In this document: piece by piece, positions 23,313-34,585 of the stretch | Layout of the letters: each line of letters opens with the position of its first letter | Numbering within the stretch: the stretch's first letter is position 1 | Origin: Maratus speciosus | Taxonomy: Eukaryota; Arthropoda; Arachnida; Araneae; Salticidae | Reading direction: 5' to 3' | Length of the DNA stretch: 64,000 nt | Assembly: GCA_963932465.1 (NCBI GenBank) | Contig: OZ010793.1 | Coordinates: forward strand, 370,218,595-370,282,594 | The notes under the pieces: generated by a model | What the model saw: the letters and a program-made list of their open reading frames with translations, nothing else | What the model was told of the DNA's origin: nothing | Database searches by the model: none | Translations under genes and position numbers: made by a program

Positions 23313-24224
23313 ACAAGGAAGGTCTCCATACGGGCATATTCAGAAAAATCTAAAAAAATTACAGAGTGTTCGTCTCATGTTGATATATATGTTTATAAAA
23401 AAATTTTTGGCGAAACCCCGATAGAACGTTCGTAAAAAAAATAATGAAATTTTCGTTTATTTGGCGATTTATCATCGGTTGGCGATAAAATGAAATTTCG
23501 AAAAATACTTTTTCACGTCGAATACTCTTTAAGATAAAAATATTTCTTATTGAACTTGTTTAAATAAATTTAACTTAAATAACTGTAATTTTGTCAGTTT
23601 TAGTTTGATTTAGCTGTAGTTTTGTCATATATGTATTTATAATGAAAGTTAAATATCAAATTTTATGAATTAAAACAAAATTAAAATTGTTTCATTATCT
23701 CAAAATTAAGTCCAATTGAGCGCTGTCGGTTCAATTTTGTTGCTATGGAAACGACGAATTCCTTGGTTTGAAATGAATAACTGCTAAATGAACCTTGCCT
23801 TTATTTTGGAATACGCTTAAATATATGAAAGTATTTTTTTATAGATGAAATTGTTTTTAAAGTAATAACATTAAGTAACAAGCAACATAAATATGTAATA
23901 CGAAAAAATGTATTTAATAAATTCTCTCATTATTTATGTTTAAATTCATTAAATACTTTTTACACGCATTCTAAAAATCAATTAACAAACAATTTTCAGA
24001 TTTTAATAATCGTTTGCTTTTGGCGAGGAAAAGTACTGCTCGCCAAATCGCGTGACGCTTTCGTCTTTTCACGCCAAATACTCGAAAGTATTTTATTTTT
24101 TTACAGACTTTCTACTGTAATTCCGCCGCTAAATTTGACTGATCCTTTATTACATACATAAGTAGTTTAATTGGTATTTTTTTCAAAATATTCTGAGTAT
24201 GCCCAGTATGAAGACCTTCCTTGT
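23313..24224. mobile_element. Inverted-repeat element, ~910 bp
   Basis: Ends ACAAGGAAGGTCTCCATACG (from 23313) and ACAAGGAAGGTCTTCATACT (inward from 24224), with about 35 bp of recognisable inverted repeat. The interior contains CGCCAAA/TTTGGCG words also found in the Helitrons at 11-15 kb. No convincing target duplication and no coding. Confidence 0.7.
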
Positions 24225-25929
24225 CAGTTTCAAAAAAAGTATGTTTTATAAATCCGTACAAATTCTATTTGAATATAAGATAATTATAATGCTTTGGGCT
24301 AGAAAAAATAAGGAAGAAAGCAGGCCCAGGTGCGTATGCGGAAGTAATTTTTAAAAATATATATGAATTAAAACTTTCAAAATACCCCAAACAGTCAAAC
24401 GGAAATAGAATGACGTTTAATTAGAAACACTTGTCATTAAAAGAAATCTAGTTTTTGATAATATTAACGGTAAATTACAGTTGTTTCATTTTTTTTTTAA
24501 TTTTATGAATTTTCGGTGTTTTCTACCACTAAAAATTCATCTTTTAGTTTTTAGTTCCATAAACAGTTAAAACGTACTCTATATGTAACTGACGTTTCAT
24601 AAATTAAGAAAATCCGATTTTAATAATACATGATTAATAAAATTCTAATTATTGAAGCTGAACTCGGGATATATAATTTCTAATATGGAATACATTCGAT
24701 TTTGGTTAATCAGTAAATAACTAACTTAAGTTCACTACATATGTGAAAGATAAAATGAAACAATTAAGGAACGAAGCATGCATGTGGACATGCTGAACAA
24801 AAAGAAGAATTAAAGATTCTAAAATATATCAAACAGTCAAAAGAAAGTAAAAGCACGCCCAACTAAAATTCCTCCGCCCTAAAAGAAATAAAAATAAAAA
24901 CCAGTTCTTGATCTTAATCGTAACAATAACTTAAATTACAGTTTAATTCCCTTTTCCGGTTTGTGTGTTTAATAATATATTTCTCGAGAAATGAACAGAT
25001 TTACTGAAAACATCAATTAAAACATGTGTTAAAAATATTTAATGAATATACACTCAGCATGCTACATATATACATATACCAAAATTTATATAGGCTACTT
25101 TTTTTCCTTACATATTTCTCAAATTCTACTTACTGGTATTAGAAAGTCATACATACCCACAAGAAGAGATGGACAACATGTTAGTATACTTTTCTTTACT
25201 GAAAATAAGAAAACCTTGTTCAAAATATATAATACAGCAATCAGGTTACAAAATGTTTCATTGTGTTTGTGTTGTTTCACAAATACTGTGAAGAAAAAGT
25301 CTACTTCTGATTTATTAATAGATAGAAATTCCTATTTATATTATTTAACTATCTGCAATCCATTATCTTTTTTTAAATGCAGATTTACTGAAATGTTGTG
25401 CTATATTTTCATATTTTATATCGTACATTTATATATAAAAATAAAACAGCCATCAAGTAATAATATTTTGGTTAAAGTGTTTTTGAAGAAAATTGATTCG
25501 TAATTAGAATAAGCATAATTTTTCACACGTTAGTGCATTTATTATAGGTTGTTGTATTTATGGGAATTTCCGTTAAATTATTTTAACGATTATATTACCC
25601 TTATATTTTAGCATATGTACTACTAACAAATTACCTCAGTATATTCTCTGAAGTATTTTAAACAATATATGCCAAAGAATGCAAATCCATTGAATAAGTT
25701 TAAATATATCATCCTAAATGGGTTTTTATTTTTCTATTATGATTTACATAAGACGCTCTTTATTATTTACTAGAATATTTTTGTTATATAACCCGAATAT
25801 AGAAAATTTAATCTTAAATAACAACTATTATTTTAATACATAGAACTGTTGTAATGTTAAATAAAAATAGTGATCAGGATTTTACTTTTCATGATTATTT
25901 CGGTCATAAGCCGAAAGTTGCACTCTAAA
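24225..25929. other. Non-coding AT-rich stretch
   Basis: Includes a 153-codon open frame at 25042-25503 (+), rich in Ile, Tyr, Leu, Phe and Lys. It has no domain, signal or repeat I recognise and no clear splice or start context, so I treat it as chance in AT-rich DNA. Nothing else stands out. Confidence 0.5.
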
Positions 25930-26335
25930 ATTAGGAGGAGTGAAAAGTTCACTCTTTGAAAGGGTGACACGCATTTTCACTCTTTTTGGAGTGAATTTTA
26001 TAAAAATACACTTTTTAAAGAGCGGAATTTTCCACTCCCTAGAAAGGAGTGAAATATTTCACTCCATTGTCGAGAGTGAAATATGTCACTCCGTTGTCGA
26101 GAGTGAAATATCTCACTCCGCTGAAGAGAGTGAAAGACTGGCATTATACACTTTAAAAAACTTCCGATCAACTTTGAACCAATATATATGGAGTAAAGAA
26201 ATGAAAAGCACCAAAATATGTCACTTCTTAATTTTCAAAAACTCCATTTCAAGAGTGAATAGTCAGTCCTTTTTAGAATGACTATTCACCCCTGCTTAGA
26301 ATGAATAGCCACTCTAAGAAGGAGTGAGTAATCGT
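25930..26335. repeat. Palindrome cluster: GAGTGAA / TTCACTC array
   Basis: At least seven GAGTG or CACTC half-sites in inverted pairs: GAGTGAAAAGTTCACTC (25938-25954), a TTCACTC...GAGTGAA pair (about 25976-25995), and a perfect 20-bp palindrome GGAGTGAAATATTTCACTCC at about 26045. This last is repeated with period 27 bp (GAGTGAAATATGTCACTC, GAGTGAAATATCTCACTC). An 11-bp perfect stem GTGAATAGTCA/TGACTATTCAC follows at about 26254-26288. In one frame the 27-bp unit reads as a 9-residue repeat (SEIFHSIVE-like), but the base-level dyads explain the pattern better than coding. Confidence 0.9.
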
Positions 26336-26349
26336 AGTATTGGTATTAC

Positions 26350-26451
26350 CCATCAGCCAATCAGAACACCAAGTCTACAACGCTTTTTTAAGATAAGAAA
26401 AAACCGTCCGCCATTTTAGGATTAAAACACGGATATTATTAAAGTGATTAT
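26350..26451 (+). promoter_or_regulatory. Possible promoter / 5'UTR
   Basis: CAGCCAATCAG (a CCAAT-box-like site, about 26354) is followed at about 26408-26417 by CCGCCATTTT, whose inverse AAAATGGCGG resembles a YY1 site as found near transcription starts. An ATG and a strong donor follow within 50 bp. No TATA box at a standard distance. Weak evidence, and the whole block could belong to the palindrome cluster just upstream. Confidence 0.25.
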
Positions 26452-26465
26452 ATGGAACGTAAAAG
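26452..26465 (+). CDS. Candidate first coding exon (MERK..)
   Basis: ATG GAA CGT AAA AG is followed at 26466 by GTAAGTC, a near-ideal 5' splice site with AAAG before it. That leaves the reading frame in phase 2. The candidate internal exon at 48616-48741 would accept phase 2, so the two could be joined, with an intron of about 22 kb full of transposons. This is a micro-exon call from splice and context signals only; function unknown. A chance ATG plus donor is a real alternative. Confidence 0.22.
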
Positions 26466-27460
26466 GTAAGTCTTATTTAATTTTAATTTTTTATTCCTGT
26501 TGTTTTGTAAATTATTATCATGAGTTAAATAGTTTTATGTTATATAGAAAAAGACTGATCTGGATTTGTTTTCAGAAGCGATATTTTCCTATTCGATACT
26601 GTGATGTAAAATATCTTAATCTGCTATAACTCGAAAAAAGAAAAAAAAAGAGCTGACGCAGAGATGATCAGTTTTCATTGCGTGATCAACAATCTTAGAA
26701 TTAGATCCAACTGCAGCATTTATTAAAGATATTCTTAAAGAATAAAATGCTCCTCATAAAATTCTAAGAAAAAATCAGCATTTACTTCGAATGTAGCGCT
26801 CTTATAAAGCAGCTAATTCCACGGAGCTTTCTTAAAGATGGATTTTTTAGAAATTATAATAAAATCCTTACATTTTATAAATATATGAGCTGTAAATATG
26901 AGTGATGCTAATAAAAAAATATTTGAAACATCTATTCATGCACTGTTAATTTTCGATATTATATAATCCTATTTAGTCATTGATGCTTGCTATTCTGAAT
27001 TTTCAAAATACTATCAGGAATTGTACATTGCACTTGAAATACGTTTACTGATATACTTATTCATAAATGCTTTTTTATATTCAACCAATTTTTTATAAAC
27101 AGAAACTGTGCCATTTGGATACATGGGCCATTTTGGCACAAATACCACTGGCATAAATACCACTGGTGCCAAAATCATTTGTTACAAAAAACGTAACGTT
27201 CTACTTATAAAAGACGAATTTTAAGCATCGACTAGCAATTGATGCGATATCTTTTTTCTCTTTCCCCCCCCCCCCTCCTTTTTTTAATTGTTGCCCGTAG
27301 AAAATTTTTCATACCACTTAAAATCTCAAGATTTCTGATAACCATAACACTCAATAATAACCCCAAGAAGAACGGGGAAAAAAGAAGCTATTATGGCGTA
27401 GTTTTTAAATGCTCTGCGAGCACCCAGAGAAATTTTTAACTTCTCATGATCCAAAAAGGA
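26466..27460. other. Non-coding AT-rich stretch
   Basis: Holds a small palindrome (TTTTGGCACAAATACCACTGG versus ATACCACTGGTGCCAAAAT, about 27132-27178) and a C-run at about 27265. No gene supported. Confidence 0.5.
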
Positions 27461-27690
27461 CACACTTCTTGTCTCGACATCTGTCGTGATTCCAACACTC
27501 ACCCTAGTGTGTCACATCCCTCAAGAGAGTGTCACTCCAGAACAAATCGAACGGTTTCGAACGTTTGGTGGGGATTGGGCCACCCCCCTTCTGGGTAGGG
27601 TCATCCGTCTTCATCGGTCATCCCTAAAACGTCAAGACATCGTCTGCATCACTCGAATATATATTTTTTCCTATCTTTTGTGATCCTTTC
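27461..27690. other. GC-richer island of unknown origin
   Basis: About 230 bp with visibly higher GC than both flanks, containing GTGTCACATCCCTCAAGAGA, ATTGGGCCACCCCCCTTC and a 65-codon plus-strand open frame (27486-27683). I do not recognise the reading. It could be a solo LTR piece or an old SINE; no terminal repeats or tRNA boxes found. Confidence 0.35.
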
Positions 27691-27789
27691 CTTGTATTAT
27701 AGAGGTTTGTATGAGTTTTTGCAATGAATGCGCATTCGTTTACGTTTTGTATAGTACGGTTTCTTTTTTATTTCGGTTTCGTATGATAC

Positions 27790-29360
27790 AGTAGCATCTT
27801 AAGAAGGCGCCAGCTGGTCTCAAAAGTCGGACATGTGGACACACTCGAGACATAAGAGTTACGAAGGAATAACTTTTTTTTAAGCGTATTTGAATACTAT
27901 TGTTCCAGTATTAGAGCCAACGTTTGACATTTTGACACATATACCATTGCTCTGAATGCAACGTACAAGAGATTTTTCGTTTGTCTGTGGGATATTTGGT
28001 TTGCTTTCATCCACATTTCCATATGAAATGAGTTTTTATTGGGATTTTTATATATAATCCGGAAATCACTCAAAAGATGTCGGCGCATGTTAGATCTTTT
28101 CAGAGGCTACATTATGTATTTTTTTATTAGGAATTTTGTTAGCAGTTTAAGTTCAAGGATATGATTTTGCCGTTCAGAAATACTGCTGCACAGGGCAAAG
28201 TTAGCATTGAAAAAGTTAGCATGGATCAGCCTGAAAAGATAGACATGAGGACACACTCGATATATTAAAATTACGAAGGAATGACCTTCCTTTTAAATGC
28301 ATTTGGAAATTATTGTTCTAATATTAGAACCAACATTTGGCATCTTGACACGATAACATTGATGTGACTGCAACTAGGTTTCTGATCTTGTAAAAATTCT
28401 TCAAACAAAATTGATCAGCGAGGACGTAAACATTTTATCCCAAATCATATTAAAACAGTCAGAGCATCTTAGAAAGAAGAACAAATTATTTTACCCTATT
28501 GGGGGCGGGGGGATCAATGCTTTTCTAGCTGCACCTTTTGGTGGCATGTTGAACCAACTCTTCGTGCACCATAAGATGATGAAACCTTGTGAAATGTTGC
28601 AGTTAACTCCTCAACATTTGACCAACTTATGGTTCAACATTTAACAAATTTATGATTCAACATTTCAACAATTTTTGGTTAAACAATTTCCCAATTTATG
28701 GTTCAACATTGTTCCAATTTGTGGTTCAACCTTAGCACCAAATGTTGGAACAATGTTTCACCATCTTATAGTTACAGTTACTGCTGCACCAAAAGAGTGG
28801 TTCATTTCCAAATTTGTCATAGTGCATAAGCCTTTTTCGTTTCTTTGTAAGATATTTGGTCGAAAGATCCGATGCAGATTCTGTGAATATCTACGCAGGT
28901 CGCATTGCATGCGTTTGCTTCTCATGGAAGTCGTGGAATCGAAGGAAGTGTGCATGGCTTGCCTTCATCCATATCTTCATACGAAATGGGTTTTTATTGG
29001 GTTTCCTTTCAAACATATCCTCAAATGTATCAAATGGAAATCATTCTAAAGAGATCGGCATATTACATCTATTCAGAGGCTACAGTGTATTTTTTATTTA
29101 AAATTGTGTAAAGTTTAATTTCAAGACTAATATTTCGTCATTCAGAGCTGCTTTTGAACTTGGCAATCATTGACAAATTTAGCATAGACAAAGTCAACAC
29201 AGGCCGATCTTAAAATTCAGATAAGTGGTCACACGTAGTCATAAGCAGAAATATGAGTAACAAAGAAATACCCCCTTTTTAAGTGTATTTGAATATTGTT
29301 GATCTACTATTAGAATCAACGCTTGACATTTTGACACATGTACAAATACTGTAAAGTGCA
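27790..29360. repeat. ~417-bp tandem array with insertions
   Basis: Anchors GACATG[TA]GGACACACTCGA occur at about 27829 and 28247, with a third diverged unit at about 29220. Units share TTACGAAGGAAT, GTTTTTATTGGG and TTCAGAGGCTACA. The second unit is interrupted at about 28375-28825 by a block with its own inverted ends (28549-28600 versus 28740-28803). That block also carries serial TATGGTTCAACATT-type short repeats. Open frames here are by-products of repeat structure. Confidence 0.8.
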
Positions 29361-32250
29361 AGGTACCCTCCATAAATGTCTTTTAATTTGCTCCTGTTGC
29401 AAGCAATGTTCTCAAATTAATCTTCGGCACATTCGTGTTAGTAAAAGTTACTAACAGATTTAGCTCAATATGAAACAGCAGTTAACAAATTTCTTTTTCA
29501 AATATGCCCTTTTCTCTGATAATAGAATCGAAGTACGCGATGAAATAGCTTTTTTAACTATAACATATTTATCGAAAATGTTATTTAAAATTTAATTTAA
29601 AATTAGATGTTATTATTTATTTATTTATTTATTTATCTCTGGTGCGTTGATTAATGACAAGAATAAAATGATAAGCGAAAAATATGGAAATACGTTAAAC
29701 ACGTACCTTTGATGTACCGAAGAACGATTCGTTACAAAACTAAATTGTTCTTTATTTATTAATTGTTGTATATTAAGTTACTTAACCAATTGCTTAAAAT
29801 ACTAAATTGGCCTACATTAATATTTATCACTCTATGTCAACAATCCGAATAATCACAAAATACCTGTAACATAGTGCATTGTCTACAGAACATCAACAGA
29901 AAAATTCATTATTTACATTTAATAATGTTTAAAATCACTACATAGTTTTAGGCTTTTATTTGTTTAAATTTATAACTACTGGAATTATTTATCATTTATT
30001 TAAATTTCCATATCTACCACGTACAAAATAGTGGATGCTTAATAATATTTTTAAAAATATCGCATGTGCCTCAAAAGCTAAACGAAACATTAATACATCT
30101 CTGAGATAATATTAATTCAATGTAACGTGTGTGATAATCTTAACCACATGTCGTCGAAACATATTAGAATAAATTGACACAAGCATTAAACAATCCCACC
30201 ACTCTTTTTATTCCGCTAATATCTTTACATATATCTCATTCGATTCTTTGACTAAAGCTACGCCTTAAAACCCCACCTTCTTGATTTGTATTCCTAACCA
30301 ACCTTTGACACCACTTACCTCGACTTTTAAATCGCGTGAAATTTTCACGTAAAAATCCGCCTCTTGATATGAACGATAAGCGCACTCTCCTACAGAAAAA
30401 GAGAAAAAATCCTTCTCTTTAGCAAAAGCTTTAAGAAAAAGCGAGAGAGAGCCGAACCATTTCCTTAGCTGCTTAATTTGAAGAAAGAATTTAAATGGAC
30501 CGCAATCTTGCTAAGCTATAATTTGCGAATGCGAATCTAAATATGAGATGAAATCAATCAAAAATCAAGTTCCCAAAAATGACATTCTAAGAAAAAATGC
30601 CCATTACCGCAGCTGAAGAGCGGGGATTGTAACACAGAGAATCAGTAGCTGAATCTGTCTAATTTTCTGAAGGTTGTTGTAATTTCTTTTTTTATAAGCT
30701 CTTTGATATTTTCCCAGATATATAATAGGTCATTATTTATATGGGAAAGCATATCAACAAGTGACAGCCGAATACTGACGGATAAATGGTGAATGATGTG
30801 TAATCGAACTGCTTGTGCGGTTCGACTCCGGATTAAGTTTTATAAAGGGGATGGGCACATATTTATGTTGCTTTCTCAAGCGGTGCATCTGTGAAGGCGT
30901 AACGAAAATTACGGTAGCAGTAATCCTTGAGAAAGTAGAGGGTTCTGAGGGAAGATATACTATATTATGTGGTGCAATACATAAAGGGCATCTTCATATG
31001 TCGGAATATTTTATTTAACTGCAACAAATGGATAATTGAAGATTTCCTACATTTAAAAAAAATATATAAATCAGTCAAAATTTTCTTCCTGGGGACTTTT
31101 TGTTTATAAATTGTTAGAACAGGATTGTAAAGGTCATTAAACAACTTCAAACATCTTTTTCTAAAAATCGCCAAATTTGGATATCCAGATTTACCAAACA
31201 GGAACTGTGCGTTATCTAGACTGGGAAAATTCTTATTCAAAATTCAGATTAGATTTTATATGGATTGATACATTTTTCATACTTTTTCTGAGATATAAAA
31301 CTTGTTATATAATTTATGGCAAATTATTTGCGAAAAACAGGCATTTTTAAATGGTTTAAATTGGGGTTATTGGTACAAATTTAGATTACATAATCAGTTT
31401 GCATTTAAAATTTTATGACCACGCTGTTTTTCCATAAAATTTTTGTTGCTGTGGTGGTGGTTTCAGTGTATGTCAATATACGATACGGTTACAGTTTTCA
31501 TAATTGTTGTTTTGTTGTTCCATTTATAATACGTTATTTACATCATGCGCTCATATTTTACAATTTGTCATAGTATTTTAAAAGATATGTTTTTGGTTTT
31601 AACGCTCTTTTAAACGGAACATTTTAATCATTATATTATATTTTTTTTACGTTTATTAGAAACTAGGGTCGGAAATATAGTTAATGCTGTATATACCATC
31701 AAAAGGTTTATTTCAGGTTATAAAACAATTTGTTGTAATTCATGAAAGTTATGAAATTTTTAATAAATTCTTACATTATTATTAACTGAAATAGTTACAT
31801 TTAGGTTTACAAGAAATAGGTCTAGTTTAATTTGAAACGAAAGTCTACGTTTGGGCAGGCTGGTTTTTCTCTTTAATTCCTTTTATAGAAGGCAGGAGAA
31901 GATTATCAATGAAAGACTAGGAAGATTAAGTGTGCATGATGATGGCAGTTAATGAAGGCAAGAAATAATATTCTAAAATCATTTAGTTGTTTAGTTATTG
32001 CTCCAACAGTACAGCTTACATAGTCATTAAACATCTTTCTTATGTTTTCTTCTATGACATTTTAAGAGTAAATCATAGTTCGATATATATTTTTTTTCAA
32101 ACAACAATTAAGTGACTGAGGAAAACACTTTTTCTCTTTTAACCTCCTTTCATAAAAATTTTCAGAAATTTCAATTGTAACAATGGAAAATTTCAGTTAC
32201 GTAAGGAGATTTGCGAAAATTCAGAATAAAATCATTGAGAAATCCTGCTA
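29361..32250. other. Long non-coding stretch
   Basis: (TTTA)n near 29610-29635. A perfect 10-bp inverted repeat CTTTCTCAAG/CTTGAGAAAG lies at about 30871 and 30929. A lone B-box-like GGTTCGACTCC at about 30816 has no A-box in range. Open frames of 67 (+) and 91 (-) codons around 30815-31240 have no recognisable features. Nothing else supported. Confidence 0.5.
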
Positions 32251-32550
32251 TTAAGCTATTATTCTATCCAAATAGCGGCTTCCACAATCTTCAAAGTTCT
32301 TGCATAAAACCACCTGTATGGAATTTTTTTGAGGATAAATAAATATCATTTTCCTAAAATTTTTAACGAGCGAAAGATGAAAACCACGCCCAATTGGCTG
32401 ATTTCAGAAAAAATAGGTGAGAAAGAAGGGGAGAAACGGAGAATTATGAAGAGTGATGCTCGAAGGGGAAAACTGAAACGAGGATGAAAAAGACGGTTGG
32501 TGAACATGGAAAAAATTGTAGTTTCCTGTTAATATTCTGACCTGATTATA

Positions 32551-33840
32551 CAGGGTGATTCAAAACTTATCGTTTACATTTCGTGGGGAGGTAGGGAATA
32601 CGTCAGGAAACCGATTTTACATAGGAAAGTATGTCCACAAATGTACGCATGCGTATGTAGAGGGGGCGCTGTGTGTGCCCAACTTTCCATTGCGTTCCAA
32701 TCATTGTTTTGACTTTCCTAAAGCTAGTATTATTTCTTCTCCTATTTCCATTTTTCATTTGGACTTCAATGAAGCCTTTTACATCTTTAACAAGTAAGAA
32801 AAAATCATGCGTCAAGCATAGATTATGAAACATTTTCAAACACATTCAGAATACTGTAACAAAACTGCACCGTTTAAAAATTAAAATATTACGTCTAATT
32901 CAACCCATATGGAAACGCATAATACATTTCAAAACCCAATTCCAGCTGTTCCTAACTACAATTGAAAAATTATGCGAATTTTTTCAGCAGCCCTGTACAT
33001 GATTTATAGATTTGAATATATTAGCTACATGTAAGCCAAATTTAGTTCACTTAAGAGATACATATACTTCAGTTGAAAATTTACCTTCAGCAATTTTCTC
33101 TAATAAAGAGAACGGTACGTGAATACTTTTCTGCAGCCCTGTATTTGAGGTATGGAATTTATATATAACGAGTAAGATGCAAAAAATTAATTAAATTTAA
33201 AAGCGCATACCGAATTTTAAACCGTGCACTCCAGCAATTATTATTCAAAGACATTACTGTACTGTAACCGATTTCTTTGTGTGTCCCTGTAAATGAATAA
33301 AAAATGCTATGAATGTCCTGTTATAACGTGATCGTAGTGAAATTCAGTGATTTATATCAGTTTCAATACATTTGAAATAGCATAATGTCATTAAAATACC
33401 CTGCAAACGATTTTCCCCCATGTATCATAATATAATGGAATACTTTTGAGTGCCCCTGTAAAGGAATGATTAATCCTACATACTTCATATACAATACCAA
33501 ACATGCTTTGGTGACCCTAAACAACCTTTATCAATTTCATGAAAATCCGAATATATTTACGGTAGTTAGAGCGTGAACAGACGGCCAGACAAACCGAATG
33601 CATAAACACTTTTCAACTTTGTTGGAAAGTATTAAAAACTCCAAAAATCTCATTAATGGCCTTTATTTAACGTCTTCATTATCTGACGCCTGGAAACTTC
33701 TCGTTTAATTTTGTTCTTTCCGGTTCTTTTAACCTTTATTTAAATGACGTTTGCGGACATACTTTCTTATGTGAAATCGGTTTCCTGATGTAGTCCCTAC
33801 CTCCCCACAAAATTTGAGCGATAAGTTTTGAATAACCCTG
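32551..33840. mobile_element. Mariner-like MITE, 1.29 kb
   Basis: Terminal inverted repeats of about 95 bp starting CAGGGTGATTCAAAACTTAT on the left and CAGGGTTATTCAAAACTTAT inward from 33840, flanked by TA. The interior has four degenerate units of about 150 bp each ending in a CCCTGTA word (32991, 33137, 33285, 33454). Open frames in the two ends mirror each other and are repeat artefacts. No transposase seen. Confidence 0.88.
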
Positions 33841-34048
33841 TATAATTTACTGCTTCCTACATTAAGTAATTTTACTAATATCAACCAAACTGCCAATTTT
33901 ATTTGCCCCTTAAAGCCAAAAGAAAGGAAAATATACAAAAATAGAAAGTAGGAAATTAAGGTCAACTGGTTAGCTTTTCATCTGCGATTTGCATTTATTA
34001 AACCAAAAAAAAAAAAAAAAATTATATATATATATATATATATATATT

Positions 34049-34546
34049 AGGGTGGAGCGAAAAACATTAATTTTTTAAAATCAAAAACGGGTAGGTGCCA
34101 AAAGTTGCCTTTGTACTAGTACATCATCTGCGTGCAATATTACCGCTGAAAAAAAATGGCTTGAGTCTGCGCTTTTGGTCTAAATGCCGAAATTTTGGGT
34201 AAAATTTGGCATTTTTTCAAAAAATTTAAAAAAATTCTACAAAGATGATTATTATTTAAAAGTGTTATTTCAACCTTTATTATTAATGACTTAACATGTT
34301 TAAACGATAAAAAGATATCTTTGTTCTGTATAACTGGAACAAAAGTGACAATTTTTGGTGAAAAAATGGCGTTACCACTCTGTTGTGTCATACAAGTAAT
34401 TGTTGTTTATAATACAGCTCTTACGTAGTTGCTTTCAAATCTACCCAGGAGGTATCACGTGGAGGTGGCTGCATTTCATGACACAGCAGTGCATAGCTCG
34501 ACCACCCTTCCATCTGAGCGCAAAGTTTTATTTATACATTGAATTG

Positions 34547-34585
<39 letters not shown>

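Noticed and set aside
25042..25503. 153-codon plus-strand open frame
   Set aside because: Composition follows AT-rich base content (Ile, Tyr, Lys, Phe, Leu), with no domain, signal peptide or repeat and no supporting start or splice context. Chance is the simpler explanation.
25940..26281. 113-codon frame with 9-residue SEI.HS repeats
   Set aside because: The periodicity comes from a 27-bp DNA palindrome array; both strands and non-coding parts show the same dyads.
27239..29111. Several 60-124 codon frames on both strands
   Set aside because: They lie in the GC-richer island and the 417-bp tandem array and are explained by repeat structure; no recognisable domains.
30800..30840. B-box-like GGTTCGACTCC
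   Set aside because: No A-box within tRNA distance and no cloverleaf.
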